From assembly GCA_004135705.1 (NCBI GenBank), contig CM014278.1:1-64000 (forward strand): a stretch of 64,000 nucleotides of DNA, written 5' to 3'. A program made the position numbers and the translations under genes. This DNA comes from Alloteropsis semialata. Lineage: Eukaryota > Streptophyta > Magnoliopsida > Poales > Poaceae. Of the stretch, positions 46,422 to 57,779 are shown piece by piece; position 1 is the first letter of the stretch, and every line of letters begins with the position of its first letter. The notes under the pieces were generated by a model. The model was not told the origin of the DNA and did no database searches. It saw nothing but the letters and a program-made list of their open reading frames with translations.

Positions 46422-46432
46422 TATATATAGAG
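46422..46432 (-). promoter_or_regulatory. TATA box of secreted-protein gene copy 2
   Basis: The minus strand reads ctatatataat, about 100 bases upstream of the ATG at 46326. Confidence 0.68.
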
Positions 46433-46689
46433 AGAGGATCGGAGCGCCTGCCGCATTGGAAGAAGAAGGAGAAGGTCGAGGCTCCACGGCGCCAATTTGC
46501 AGCGGGAGAGAGAGGCATCACCGCATCAGACGTGGACCCTAGTGGGCGCTGCGAAAATACGAACGAGCTTGGTGCTTCACCTTTTTTTTGTCGTGAGCTG
46601 TCGCAGCCTCCAACAAAGCTCTCCCCAATGGCTGCTGCTGCTTCACTCGTTGCTGTCAGGGTGGTGGGGGTGCGGCGCTGCTGCTGTCC

Positions 46690-47760
46690 TTCTCCCATCG
46701 TGGACAAAAACGCATTACAAATAAAACAACAAAAAAGATACAAATAATGCATGCTTTAATCAAAATCCGTATCATAGCTTGTCTGCTGGTTTGCCACTCA
46801 CCGGACTTAGCATACACACAAGGATTGAGGCATGTGCATGACACGTGCACACAATGAAGCCATTTTTGATCGGATATGAGCGGCAGTAGCGACCGATCAA
46901 TTGAAAGTAACAAAAGATATCCCATTAGCTCAAAGCAATCTCCTTTAATTTCTTGTGACATCTTATCAGGTCAAGCGGAAAGACGCGGTACAACAGAGAG
47001 GGAGATGCGTGATATATCATGAATTCATGATCAGCAATTCAGCAAACGGTGCAGATAATGTGGACAGTGTTTCGGTTCGTTACTAGAACCTGCCGCACCA
47101 TGCTGCAAGTTCCGCATCTAAAGGCAATTACATTGGTGTTGTATAATAGGTGGTCTAATACATTGTCAGTCATTAAATAATTATTAATTTGTGTGTATAA
47201 AATAAAATATTTATGAGTTGCATGGCAACAACAACATGTACAATAATAGTGATTATTGAGTGGTCTCAAAGTTCTAAATTTTAGCTTTAAGGAGATTGTC
47301 TCGCGAAATAACCACCTGGTTCTCTCACCACCATCTTTTTTTCATCCACATCATCAGAAATCCTACATGAAACTGCATGAAACAATCTATGAGACCGCTT
47401 ACATGTATCAATGTACTTTCCCTAAGCTTGGAGTAGACGTTTGGTTTGTTACGTGCTTTGCTGAGCTAACAGAGCTTCCCACGTGATGGTAGTTCATTTT
47501 CCGTGCCGCGCCGCGCCTAAAGTCTGGCAACGAATCGTCTGCCCGATTTGTGGCGAGACCGCTATTCTGGCGTAGCAGGTTCACGTGACGAACCAAACAG
47601 ACATAATCCTTGTACATCACCTGACAAAACTAGGAGGTGCTGATGCAATTATGTGGCTAATATAAAAAAAGCCATGTATTATTTTCAGTGATAGACGATG
47701 TGCTCATTGATAGTGAGGCGTCTATGATAAATTCATCAATAATCTCAAATTGAAATAGCT
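46690..47760. repeat. Upstream module, copy d
   Basis: It follows gene copy 2 on its 5' side and corresponds to copies a, b, c and e. It has no mini-CACTA and shows the empty site (caattcagcaaacggtg, near 47035-47050). It extends further right than a-c; 47425-47660 matches 63190-63420. Confidence 0.88.
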
Positions 47761-47973
47761 AGTCCAGTCTCTTGGAAGTGCTCATAGGGCAGTGTTTGCA
47801 CCCTTGTATTCATAGAGGTAGGTACGTGTGTCGTGTGAATGTCTGCGTTGTTTGTACCGGTGTTTCAAACAAAAAAGCTTCATCCTACACTTGTTATATT
47901 ATTTTTTCCTTACTTTACATGCATTGCCATCGGCTCTTTTTTGTTTCACCACTACGCATATAGCATACTCGTA

Positions 47974-48550
47974 GTCTAGTAGAGAAATAGGCATTAGTAC
48001 TGATTACTTAAAGGTTCGGTGCCCGGTACTAATGGTCTCCGGACATATTAGTATTGGGTGAGGCTCCATTATCAGAAAATATGCATATAGTTCCGGTTGG
48101 GAAACCCTTTTAGTCCCGGTTTCTCAATCGGGGACAACGAAGGCGGGACTAAAAGTGGGTGGCTTTAGTCCTGGGTATATACCCGGAACTAAAGAGGGTT
48201 ATTCCGAATAAAAAAAGCATCACGCCAATCAGGGCCCCTCCCTTGGCCCCACTGGGGTTCTTTCTCTCGATCCCCTCCAGCCCCACCAGTTTCATCCCGC
48301 AAATTCATTCAAAAAAATTCAATCACAAACTAAGATTGAGTTCATCAGTCCCCTCATCTATTCAGAAAAGTAAAAAAAATCATGGATCCGGGTGGTGGCT
48401 CCACCCGGGATTAAAAGGAGCCACCACCCGAGACTAAAGACCCCTGTTGCCTCTAGACATTGGACCCGGGACTAATGCTCGTATTAGTCCCAGGTACAAC
48501 ATCTGTCGTGACAAAAGGGTTGAACCGAAGGTGATTTTTTTCTACTAGTG
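47974..48550. mobile_element. Small CACTA-derived element next to the empty Gypsy site
   Basis: The right end ctactagtg at 48550 is the inverse of the CACTA terminus at 13867 and has the same neighbour sequence. The left end is probably gtctagtagagaaatagg at 47974. Interior motifs such as cccggtactaa, gggactaa and cccgggactaat are subterminal-type repeats, and 48290-48550 mirrors 13867-14147. No transposase is present, so this is an internally deleted relative. The left boundary and target duplication are uncertain. Confidence 0.68.
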
Positions 48551-48829
48551 CTCCATTCGGTAGTGTAACACCCCAGGTGTTTAATTAGCCTAAGCATGTA
48601 ATTAAGCACTAAAGAGGAGAAATATAAAGGATTAAGATTGAGAGCTACTCAATAAGCACAAACTTGCCCTAGGGCACATTTTGGTAATTTTGCATAGGGT
48701 CAAAGATTGAAAGTTGTGCTGATTTTTTTCAAAGACTTGGAAAAAATTCCCAAGTGTTGAAAAGAGTGATGAAGGGCCATGTTTGTGTAAGAATATTGGA
48801 AAATATTCTATGGTACCAAGTTGGTCTAT
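48551..48829. other. Unoccupied Gypsy target site (flanks A and B joined)
   Basis: The sequence reads A ... atggtaCCAAGttggtctatt without any insertion. CCAAG is at 48816-48820. A equals the reverse complement of 13602-13866 and B equals 21158 onward. Confidence 0.9.
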
Positions 48830-48999
48830 TGCTTGAAATGGACAGTTCTATCTATTCTGAAAAGAACCATGTGTTTATGGATCACATATTGTCGGACTTA
48901 CGGATAGGCAGTCCACAAAGGGGTACCCAAGTGGTAAATTTGTAGGCAAAGACGATCGCAGAGCTAGGGAGCTCGAGGTAACATAAGAGACGCAAGATT

Positions 49000-49400
49000 T
49001 ATACAGGTTCAGGCTACCCGTTTGATTATTACAGTTCATTAGAATTGTCGGTATCAATTTTTCAACTACTAGCAAGTCCATAAGGAGATCACGAAGCCAT
49101 TCGGCCTCATCAGCGATGGTGTCTAATGCTGTGAGTTCTGCTTATATGGTAGACCTCATTAAGATGGTCTGCTTGCAAGACATTCAAGAGACAGCACCAC
49201 CTCTAAAAGTGAACATATATCCACTCATGGCTTTTATCTCATCAACATCAGAGATCCAGTTTGAATCACTAAAACCCTCTAGTATTTTTGGGTACCTGGT
49301 ACAGTGAATATCATAGCTTATTGTACCCACGAGATAGCTCATTACTATATCAAGAGCATTTTAATAATCTTCTCTCGGATTTGACACAAACTAGCAAAGC
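49000..49400 (-). pseudogene. Ty1/Copia RNase H remnant, second copy
   Basis: Same remnant as 21340-21740 with a handful of substitutions (for example DSNWI kept here), cut by the N gap at 49401. It belongs to flank B of the empty site. Confidence 0.87.
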
Positions 49401-50400
49401 NNNNNNNNNNNNNNNNNNNNNNNNNNNNNNNNNNNNNNNNNNNNNNNNNNNNNNNNNNNNNNNNNNNNNNNNNNNNNNNNNNNNNNNNNNNNNNNNNNNN
49501 NNNNNNNNNNNNNNNNNNNNNNNNNNNNNNNNNNNNNNNNNNNNNNNNNNNNNNNNNNNNNNNNNNNNNNNNNNNNNNNNNNNNNNNNNNNNNNNNNNNN
49601 NNNNNNNNNNNNNNNNNNNNNNNNNNNNNNNNNNNNNNNNNNNNNNNNNNNNNNNNNNNNNNNNNNNNNNNNNNNNNNNNNNNNNNNNNNNNNNNNNNNN
49701 NNNNNNNNNNNNNNNNNNNNNNNNNNNNNNNNNNNNNNNNNNNNNNNNNNNNNNNNNNNNNNNNNNNNNNNNNNNNNNNNNNNNNNNNNNNNNNNNNNNN
49801 NNNNNNNNNNNNNNNNNNNNNNNNNNNNNNNNNNNNNNNNNNNNNNNNNNNNNNNNNNNNNNNNNNNNNNNNNNNNNNNNNNNNNNNNNNNNNNNNNNNN
49901 NNNNNNNNNNNNNNNNNNNNNNNNNNNNNNNNNNNNNNNNNNNNNNNNNNNNNNNNNNNNNNNNNNNNNNNNNNNNNNNNNNNNNNNNNNNNNNNNNNNN
50001 NNNNNNNNNNNNNNNNNNNNNNNNNNNNNNNNNNNNNNNNNNNNNNNNNNNNNNNNNNNNNNNNNNNNNNNNNNNNNNNNNNNNNNNNNNNNNNNNNNNN
50101 NNNNNNNNNNNNNNNNNNNNNNNNNNNNNNNNNNNNNNNNNNNNNNNNNNNNNNNNNNNNNNNNNNNNNNNNNNNNNNNNNNNNNNNNNNNNNNNNNNNN
50201 NNNNNNNNNNNNNNNNNNNNNNNNNNNNNNNNNNNNNNNNNNNNNNNNNNNNNNNNNNNNNNNNNNNNNNNNNNNNNNNNNNNNNNNNNNNNNNNNNNNN
50301 NNNNNNNNNNNNNNNNNNNNNNNNNNNNNNNNNNNNNNNNNNNNNNNNNNNNNNNNNNNNNNNNNNNNNNNNNNNNNNNNNNNNNNNNNNNNNNNNNNNN
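49401..50400. other. Assembly gap (1000 N)
   Basis: Exactly 1000 undetermined bases, probably of nominal size. It separates flank B from an unrelated Gypsy LTR. Confidence 0.99.
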
Positions 50401-51196
50401 AGTTCAAGACTAAAACTTAAGCTTACCAAGACTTCACCGAAAACCCTTCAGAAGCTCTACTACTAGAACAACTTAACTACTAGACTAAGCCTAACACTTA
50501 TGCAATTGGAGGTCTTTCTTCTGATGTGTGTTGTGCAGGAGCCGAGAGCATCTATTTATAGCATAGTAGGGCGGTGGAGAGGCAGCTCAAGGCGGTTGAG
50601 GTCGTTCGGCTATGGGGCCAGGTCGTGCACGATCCAAATGCGCCGACTAGCATCATGAACGGTCCAGATGCACCCCTGGAGTCGGTATGGAGCTGGTGGT
50701 CAAAGAGGGACTGATTTCGTCGCCCTTGAGGGTCGGCCGACGTGCCAGGTCCGCCGACATGGTCTTGGCTCCCCTCGGGCCCATCTTCTTCTATGTCTCT
50801 CCCTTGTGGGTCCTGAGGTCGGTTCTGTGTGGGTCGGCTTGAATTGAGTACATTTAGTTCGTGTTGTGGGCCCCTTAATCCGAGTGATTGACACATGTTT
50901 TTATCTTGTCCTTTGATCGAAACCGACACCCAAGCAGCGGTCAAGATGTTCCATGATTGTGCTTCTATGCATGGGAGAAAGCCCTCTTCAGGCTAGGTCA
51001 GCCGACCTAGGGGGTCGGGCGACCTGGGCCTGAGCCCAAATCCTGTCATCTTCTGCCATTTGATCCCTACACACAAATAATCTCCAAATACAAGTGGAAC
51101 CATATTATTTGAAATAAAATGCATAAGAGATGTCATGTCTTTGTTTATTTCCAAGGTAGTTGACAGTCGTATTTCATCATTTAGTGACCGTCAACA
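50401..51196 (-). repeat. LTR of a second Gypsy element (truncated by gap)
   Basis: On the minus strand the LTR begins TGTTGACGGTCACTAAATGA at 51196 and extends leftwards to the gap. A purine-rich agcttgcgggagt precedes it, as expected for a 3' LTR. A TATA-like ctataaatag (minus) is found near 50551-50562. The far LTR end is lost in the gap. Confidence 0.75.
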
Positions 51197-52367
51197 AACT
51201 CCCGCAAGCTTACATCTTTGCTCGTCCCGAGCAAAGACTAGAACTTAGGCCCGTGGATTAGGAGTTGCTTCAAATTACTTCCCAGAAGTACCTATGTTCC
51301 AACAAGATATTCTTCTTTGAATTGAACAAGTTGGCAAAATCAATTCACCCTTTTTTTTACCATAACACTTATGGGGCTTGTAGCTTCTCATTGTCATGAG
51401 CGGTTGAGAGCTAGAATGACTTAGATAGAGTGCAATGAAAAACAAAGTTCCTCGGATGATGCTCTCGAGTCGCTCAATGTGTGTTTAATTCCTTACCACT
51501 AATCCTCTCGCAACTCTCATTTCTCTCAAGAAATATGAGGGGCTCATGATAGGAGAGTTTTCGGCACACTTGCATTGCATATATTATTAAGCCAAATCCA
51601 TGATCCAAGAAGAATTAAATCATACACTCAAATCAAGATGTGCAAGTGTGGGGATAGTGGAATGAACTCCTAAAAAAATGATCTCTCCTAATAGATTTTA
51701 TTATGAGAGCATGGCTATCTCTTATTTCTTTTTTTCTTCTTTTTTTTCTTTCTTCTCTTTTTTCTCACATAGCCCATGCCTCATTTTAGTAGCAACCCTT
51801 TTTTTAAGGAGAGATCAAGTCACACATGGAGTATTTCATTTATATGGATGGACGGCCTATTGTGCTTACTTCCAGAGTAGAAGTATAGCGTGTATGGTGT
51901 CGTGTACGTGATCTCGATTTTAAGAGCAGAAGTAAATCTCACAAGGATCACAATGAACTTGACAAAACTCAAAGCATTTGCAAGCGGCATTTATAGGGGC
52001 TTGAACTATTTGAATAACATGTGAGGCTTTGGTAGGCAAAAAAAATCATCATCGAGGAACCCAACAGCTCTTTTTTTTCAAAAAGAAAACTCTGGAACCA
52101 AGTCTTATTTGGAAAGAGAATAAAGCAACTCAAATCTTATCATATGTTAACCCCAACAGCATAGACTTGGATCATGCATTTGCTACCCACAAGTTTTAAG
52201 TTTAAGGGAAATTAACCATGAGCCAAAAAACTCAAAACTTAGGAGAAAAACATGTTGCAACCTTGGTACGAGAGGAAAATAAGAGCAACTATTGATCATT
52301 TCCAAGATAAAGACTTAGCATTCTTAGCATAACAATGATATTTATTTATTTATTTATTTATTATTTT
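51197..52367 (-). other. Non-coding 3' interior of the second Gypsy element
   Basis: This lies between the third-ORF remnant and the 3' LTR. It starts with the conserved-looking ttgctcgtcccgagcaaag palindrome at about 51220-51238. It contains poly-T/C tracts (51715-51770) and a ttta microsatellite (52337-52365). No open frame of note. Confidence 0.6.
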
Positions 52368-53899
52368 TTATGCAACAATGCAAAAGCCTACTCTAAGATA
52401 CATGTTACCTTGTGGAGGGAGTCCTCCCCCAAGCTTGTTCTTCTTACTGTTGGTGATACCTTGGGTTATTTGGGTCAAACCCTTGGTGTCGGATGTAGGT
52501 GTGCATATCCTACCATTCTTGCTGGATGCTAGTGTTGATGTTGTCGAAGCTTTGTATGGATTGCTCCCACCAAGCATTGGCTTGCTGCACATGCTGAGTC
52601 AAAGTATTGTCAATTCTATTTGTAGTTACCTCTAGATCCCCCATGCAGTTGGACAGTCCCTCCATTGTACGCCCCATTTCCCATGTCAAGAAAGAGCGTC
52701 AGGGGGCAAAAGGAGGAGGGCTACTTGAGCTTCATGACTGGTACTGGTCCTGTGTTTGACATTAGGAGTAACTGGCATCTTGCCAGTTAGATCCACCTGC
52801 CATGTATGTTGGTGGCGCTTGTTCCCAACCTGCTTGCCACTCCTCACGTCTTGACATGCTCCTTGTCACCCTGCCAGAAACACTACTCCTTCGGGGAGCA
52901 TCTTCTTGTTCTAACTGCAGGGTTAGTGTATGACATCTGTACAACCAATATTCCTGTGCTGGCAACAGAATTCTGGTTGTACTTTTATGGTAATGCATAA
53001 CAAGAGATTGATCCGGAGCATGAACAATAAGATGGCCTTGCACAAAATGGGTATCATCCAATAAAATTCGAGGCTGGGGAAGAAATTCAACTCAATAATG
53101 CGGTAAAATCCACATGCTTGAAAAGATGCGAGTGACTAAGGAAGTACACTCGATTGAGCCTTGCCTTGCAAAAACATCCATCTAGTGTTCAATCATGAAT
53201 TTGACTGGGAAATCTTGATTTTTTTGACCAGTGCATATAATATTTTCAATTCATCAATGCGAACGATTCTAAGATCATTTCTCGAAAAAAGAGTCATGGC
53301 AATCCAACGATGCATCAAACGCAAAGTAGGATTATGAATATGACTTGTTCTAGGGGAAGAACAATCTGAAGTCCCAGCGATATCTTTCCAAAACGAATCT
53401 CTCACAAAATGGTTCAAAGATTTATCAACCTCAAGACTGCATCTTTTATGGAAAACAAGATTAAGGCTAAGTTGTTGCCATGAGAAAGTGCTCATTTCTT
53501 AGAAAATGAAAAGAAATACCCGTCCCTAGTTTGCAAGGTTGCTAAAAATTGAATCGTTATTAAGTGGCCACCCTGCTCTGGGATATTAGCAAAATCCGAC
53601 CAACCCACAGCATTCCAAACAATTCCAAGGTCAGTGGCCATACCTGATTTCTCCATAAACTCATCAGTGAAAGAATGGGTGTGTTCAAAGGAACGAGTCA
53701 GGAAAATGTTGTATGCATGTTGTTCATAGCCTTCTTGGAGGTTGAGTTGGTTGTTGATGATGAATGCTGGCTTGCTATCTTCATCGTTGTTGCTGCTGCT
53801 ACTGCCATTGCCACCACCTTCTGCGGTGGCGCCATCAGCTTGGTGCTCGTGGGAGATCTCCATGGAGTGGCGGGTGTACTGACTTTGCTGGCTTCTCAT
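52368..53899 (-). pseudogene. Athila ORF1-type / putative plant transposon protein of the second Gypsy element
   Basis: The minus-strand frame 53899-53492 (MEISHEHQADGATAEGGGNG ... FANIPEQGGHLITIQFLATL) continues after a frameshift near 53493 in 53495-53193 (LNHFVRDSFWKDIAGTS, HNPTLRLMHRWIAMTLFSRN, IVRIDELKILYALVKKIKIS). It then runs through interrupted frames to about 52370, including a coiled-coil-like tail. The pattern (FLATL, HPTLR-like, VDEL.LLYALV) is that of the Athila ORF-1/plant transposon protein family found in Gypsy elements. Several shifts and stops make it a remnant. It sits upstream of the 3' LTR in element orientation. Assignment is by motif memory. Confidence 0.65.
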
Positions 53900-54634
53900 C
53901 CCTTCAGAGCTAGCGATCTCCGTGCTGGAAGAGACGAGCTCTGTGTTTCCAGAGTGGTGGCTCTATCTTGAACTTCTTGCCTTCTTTACGAGAACTCACA
54001 TGATATTCATGGTTCCTGCAAGAGAGCACAGGACAAAACTCGTGGAGACTAAAAGATTAGCGTGAGCGAGTTAGTCGTCCAGAAGTCAGTCGTTATTGCG
54101 GGGCATGGTCGCCTCCACAATGATCATTCTTGTGGGTTGTAACACACCACAAACTCGTTCTTGAGGGGTTGAGAACCACTACAACACAGTGTGACCAAGG
54201 TAACCAGATTATTTAGTAGAAATAAACAACATTATTATTTCTTTGTTTTCCTCTTTTTTAAGTTGAGAGCTAAATTCTTGAGAAACCTAAGCAGGGAGAA
54301 GAGAAAAACTGAGGGCTCACGGCAGTTCGGTTGGGGGGCAAGGAACAGAGGCAATGGGCATCGGCTTTTGTGTCTTTGGTATAGATTCTAGGAGCTCCGG
54401 ATTTCTCTGACACACACTGACATGAACACTGTAGTGCTACTATTCACCGAATCGGTTTTTCTCTTTCCTCCCTTTCCCTCTCACAGAGCTAGCAGCCGGA
54501 GCTGCTGATAAAGCATGAAATTGCGGCCTAAACTGGAGTACTGGAATGGCCGATGGCTTGGGTCGGCCGACTGCACCGCTGGCCCAAGTCAGGAGGTTAT
54601 TTAATGGTTGTGCGTTGCTGCACTATTAGTCATA
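53900..54634. other. Region between Athila-type ORF and CACTA, no gene recognised
   Basis: Short frames only. It ends at ...gctgcactattagtcata, directly against the CACTA terminus. Confidence 0.5.
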
Positions 54635-54717
54635 CACTACTACAGCAGGAGCATCACAGGCGGTTCGGTTGCCCACATCACAGGCGGTTTTCAAAAGTGG
54701 CGCTGGTTAAGTGGCGC

Positions 54718-55020
54718 TGATAATCGCATTTTCACAGTCGGTTTTTAACCGGCTGTGAAAACTGATTTTCACAGCCGGTTTTTCTCTTGAACCGGCTGTG
54801 AAAATAGTTTCACAGCCGGTTTTGAACCTTGGAAACCTTCTGCGTCACGCGCTATCACAGCCGGTTTTTTGTCAAAAAACCGGCTGTGAAAGTGCATTTT
54901 CACAGCCGGTTTTCTTCGAAACAAAACCGGCTGTGAAAGGGCATTTTCACAGCCGGTTTTCTGCAAATAAAAACCGGCTGTGAAGGGCATTTTCACAGCC
55001 GGTTTGAACCGGCTGTGATG
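54718..55020. repeat. Left subterminal repeats (tcacagccggttt)
   Basis: About ten copies of tcacagccggttt or its complement, arranged as small hairpins such as tttcacagccggtttt...aaaaccggctgtgaaa. Confidence 0.9.
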
Positions 55021-55029
55021 TGTTTTTCC

Positions 55030-57060
55030 AGAATAAAAAAAATAATTAGAATGTCTCAATTTTCACAGCACAATAATTCACAAATATATAATGCATTCAC
55101 AATTCATCACCAACATAGTACATTTGCAATCCATATATCAACTTTATTACATGAAGTCTAATACAAGTTTATTACATCAAGAAGCATGTGATTTTTTCTC
55201 ATCCACTCACACATCATTTCGGCCTCCTTTGCCATACCCTTAAATTGAATCCATCCATCACTTTGCAGTTACGGTGAAACTGATAAAGAAGACTGAAATA
55301 TGGCTAACCTGATCAAGAACAAATTGGGAGCCCCATGGTCCACTGCTACTCCACCTCGCAGTCCCCCGTCTGCACCAGCTTGCCCACCTGCACCAATGAA
55401 AATTAAGTTGTAGGTTCGCATGATCTTTCCCACAATTTCTATGACCATGGCGGAAACATGATGAACATCTAGTGCTGCAACATATTCTTAGACAGTTATT
55501 ACCTCACTGAAGAAAAAAAAATGCACTAAATTTAAGTAAAAGGGGCTGGGGGGAAAAGAAACACAAACTACTCAACATTAAAGTATATTCACTTGTCATG
55601 CTTTCCCCTTTTTTGCAAATTAACATAACAAGGTACCAGTATTCAACATTAATGTATTAAGTATATACCATTATTTGACAGCAACACATTGGGGGAGGGA
55701 GGAATGAAAATAGCGAGGAGGAATAATAGGATGGAAAATTTTACCCCCATAGATGCTCCTAATCTCAGTTTCATGACCCTACATTGGTTTTGAATAATTT
55801 ACTATAAGAGCAAGGGAATGTTCAATCCTGAATGCAATAGCCATGCAACAGTCTGTAAATCATCATCTCAGTTTTGAATTTCATCTGTTTGGATAATTGC
55901 ATTTGTAAGGAATTAAGGATGCGAAGAGTAATGGACAAGCAAATTCAGCAATAGAAATTATGCGTCCTAAAGCTTAGTTCACTCTAAAACTACATAAATT
56001 TAATAAGCATTTACCTTGGTTAATCCACACCACAGCCACATAGTCGCATGCTACAGCTACATGCTCAAAATACCAACGGAATAACAGACAGCCATGGTAC
56101 AGAATGGTTAGGCTGCCATGGTACCTAACCAAGAATTCTGCCACAGCAGACTTAGCCCTGTAATCACTATATAGATGTCATCAAGTACTAATCTCATTAT
56201 ATGCTGTTCTATCCATTAATTTAAACTTCCTAAGCATCTATGGTATTTTGCCTTCAGTGTACTACATCAATAGGGAAACTATAAATTGAGAAAAAGGCTG
56301 ATCTAAAAGTGCAAACATTATCCTAAGCAAGCGTTGTCCATCAGTGTTGGCAATTATTTTTATTCCATTGTCACTTGTTGTAACAGCGACTGATGAGCCT
56401 TCTCTATTGCATCTCAAATGAGGGCTTGCCACAAAATTATGAGTAAAAGAGTGTTAAGAATGCAGGTAATAGACCAAAAAAAAAAGATACCAACAGGCAG
56501 TCACCATCACAATCTGTCATATCACAGAATTTGACAAGAAGTCGATCGAACCAACTATAAAATGGGAATGTCAGAATGAATAATCAACGGAATTTGGGAA
56601 ATAACACTTGTTGTTCATTAAAAAACACTTGTTGTTCCCACCTAATCTAAGTTTCTCCTTGGCTTGACATTATGAGGAACACTCTCAAGGGAATGGAAAT
56701 GTTAAGCTACTACTCATAATTAAACAATTAATTGAAAATTTTCTGCTAACCTCAACCAGTACATACACTGCTCCATTTCATTTCAGTTAGATATAGAAAC
56801 ATTTCAGGCATTAGACTATGCCCTATCTCATTGCAAAATTTGCCAATCCTTAAGGGACCCAATTCAGGATGTAAGATAGATTGATTCACTCAACTGATAA
56901 ACTCTTAGAAATCCTTTATGGATAATCTTCTGCTGTTTTTATTTTGTTTTTCTACTACTAACGAAGGGAATAATAGTAGTGAAAAGGGAAGTGTAAAAAA
57001 ATTGGCTTGACATTAATCAATCAGTTGCTATGAGTGCTAACAAAATTCTTAAGAGGCCAA
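55030..57060. other. AT-rich interior of CACTA, no gene recognised
   Basis: No long frame. Intron-like and UTR-like sequence, possibly carried along with the captured exon downstream. On the minus strand, a short frame near 55235 (MAKEAEMMCEWMRKN) is reminiscent of a CACTA accessory protein tail, but too short to call. Confidence 0.4.
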
Positions 57061-57312
57061 CATTATCTTGTACCTGCTGCACGACGGGTGGCTTCATGTG
57101 TCCCTCAAAGATCCTGCGCTAGCAGTGGTGGGTCAACGCATTTGCTAAGGTTGGCCTCGCAGCCGCCGCTGCTGCAGACGCCGCCACACGAGGTGCTGGA
57201 GGCCGCCGCCGCCGTTGTGCCTCAGCACCTCATCCGCCACGACCAAGCTAGGCAGCTGCCGCCGACGAGCCAGCCCGTTCGCACCGCGTGCAGCGCCCCA
57301 GCCCACACGCGT

Positions 57313-57573
57313 CTCCTCGAGCGACCTGAGCCGGGAGACGACCTCGGCGCGGCGGCGGACCATGTCCTCGGGCACGTCGTCGGTGCCGTGGAGCGACTTG
57401 TGGATGTCCATGGCGTAGTCCACCATGTTGGTGCCGCTGAGGAGGCGGATCTTGGCCTCCAGGATCTCCGGCTCCGAGTAGAGCTGCCGCTCCTGCAGGA
57501 ACTCGAGGAGCGGGAACACCAGGTGGCGGTCCATCTGCGCCGCCAGAAGCGCGGTGAGGTCGTGCTCCGCCAT
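57313..57573 (-). pseudogene. Captured first exon of translation initiation factor eIF3e
   Basis: The ATG at 57573 (minus) encodes 87 residues that fit plant eIF3 subunit e (INT6): MAEHDLTALLAAQMDRHLVF, FLQERQLYSEPEILEAKIRL, LLSGTNMVDYAMDIHKSL, VPEDMVRRRAEVVSRLRSLE. An upstream GC-rich 5' UTR (57574-57640, ccctaaccctagccgcc) came with it. After residue 87 the frame continues to 57145 in unrelated Arg/Gly-rich sequence, so the rest of the ~440-residue protein is missing. eIF3e belongs to the eIF3 complex on the 40S ribosome. Inside a CACTA this is a transduplicated gene fragment, not a working gene. The encoded stretch has no stop. Confidence 0.9.
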
Positions 57574-57779
57574 GGCCGGTGCTGCGAGCTCTCCTCCCTG
57601 ACTCCGGGGGCGGCTAGGGTTAGGGTTTCGAGGGGGCGGCGGCGCGGGGAGGGAGGAGACGAGGAGAGGAGGGGAGACGAGATGGGCCGGGCTGGGGTTT
57701 TTGTGGTTTTGTGGATCGGCTGCCGTTAGCTATCGTCCCCAGTGTAAACGGACGGCTAAGATGAGGCCTTGCCTTAGAT

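Noticed and set aside
57034..57729. 231-codon plus-strand frame
   Set aside because: Shadow of the eIF3e exon on the minus strand, which has clear family similarity.
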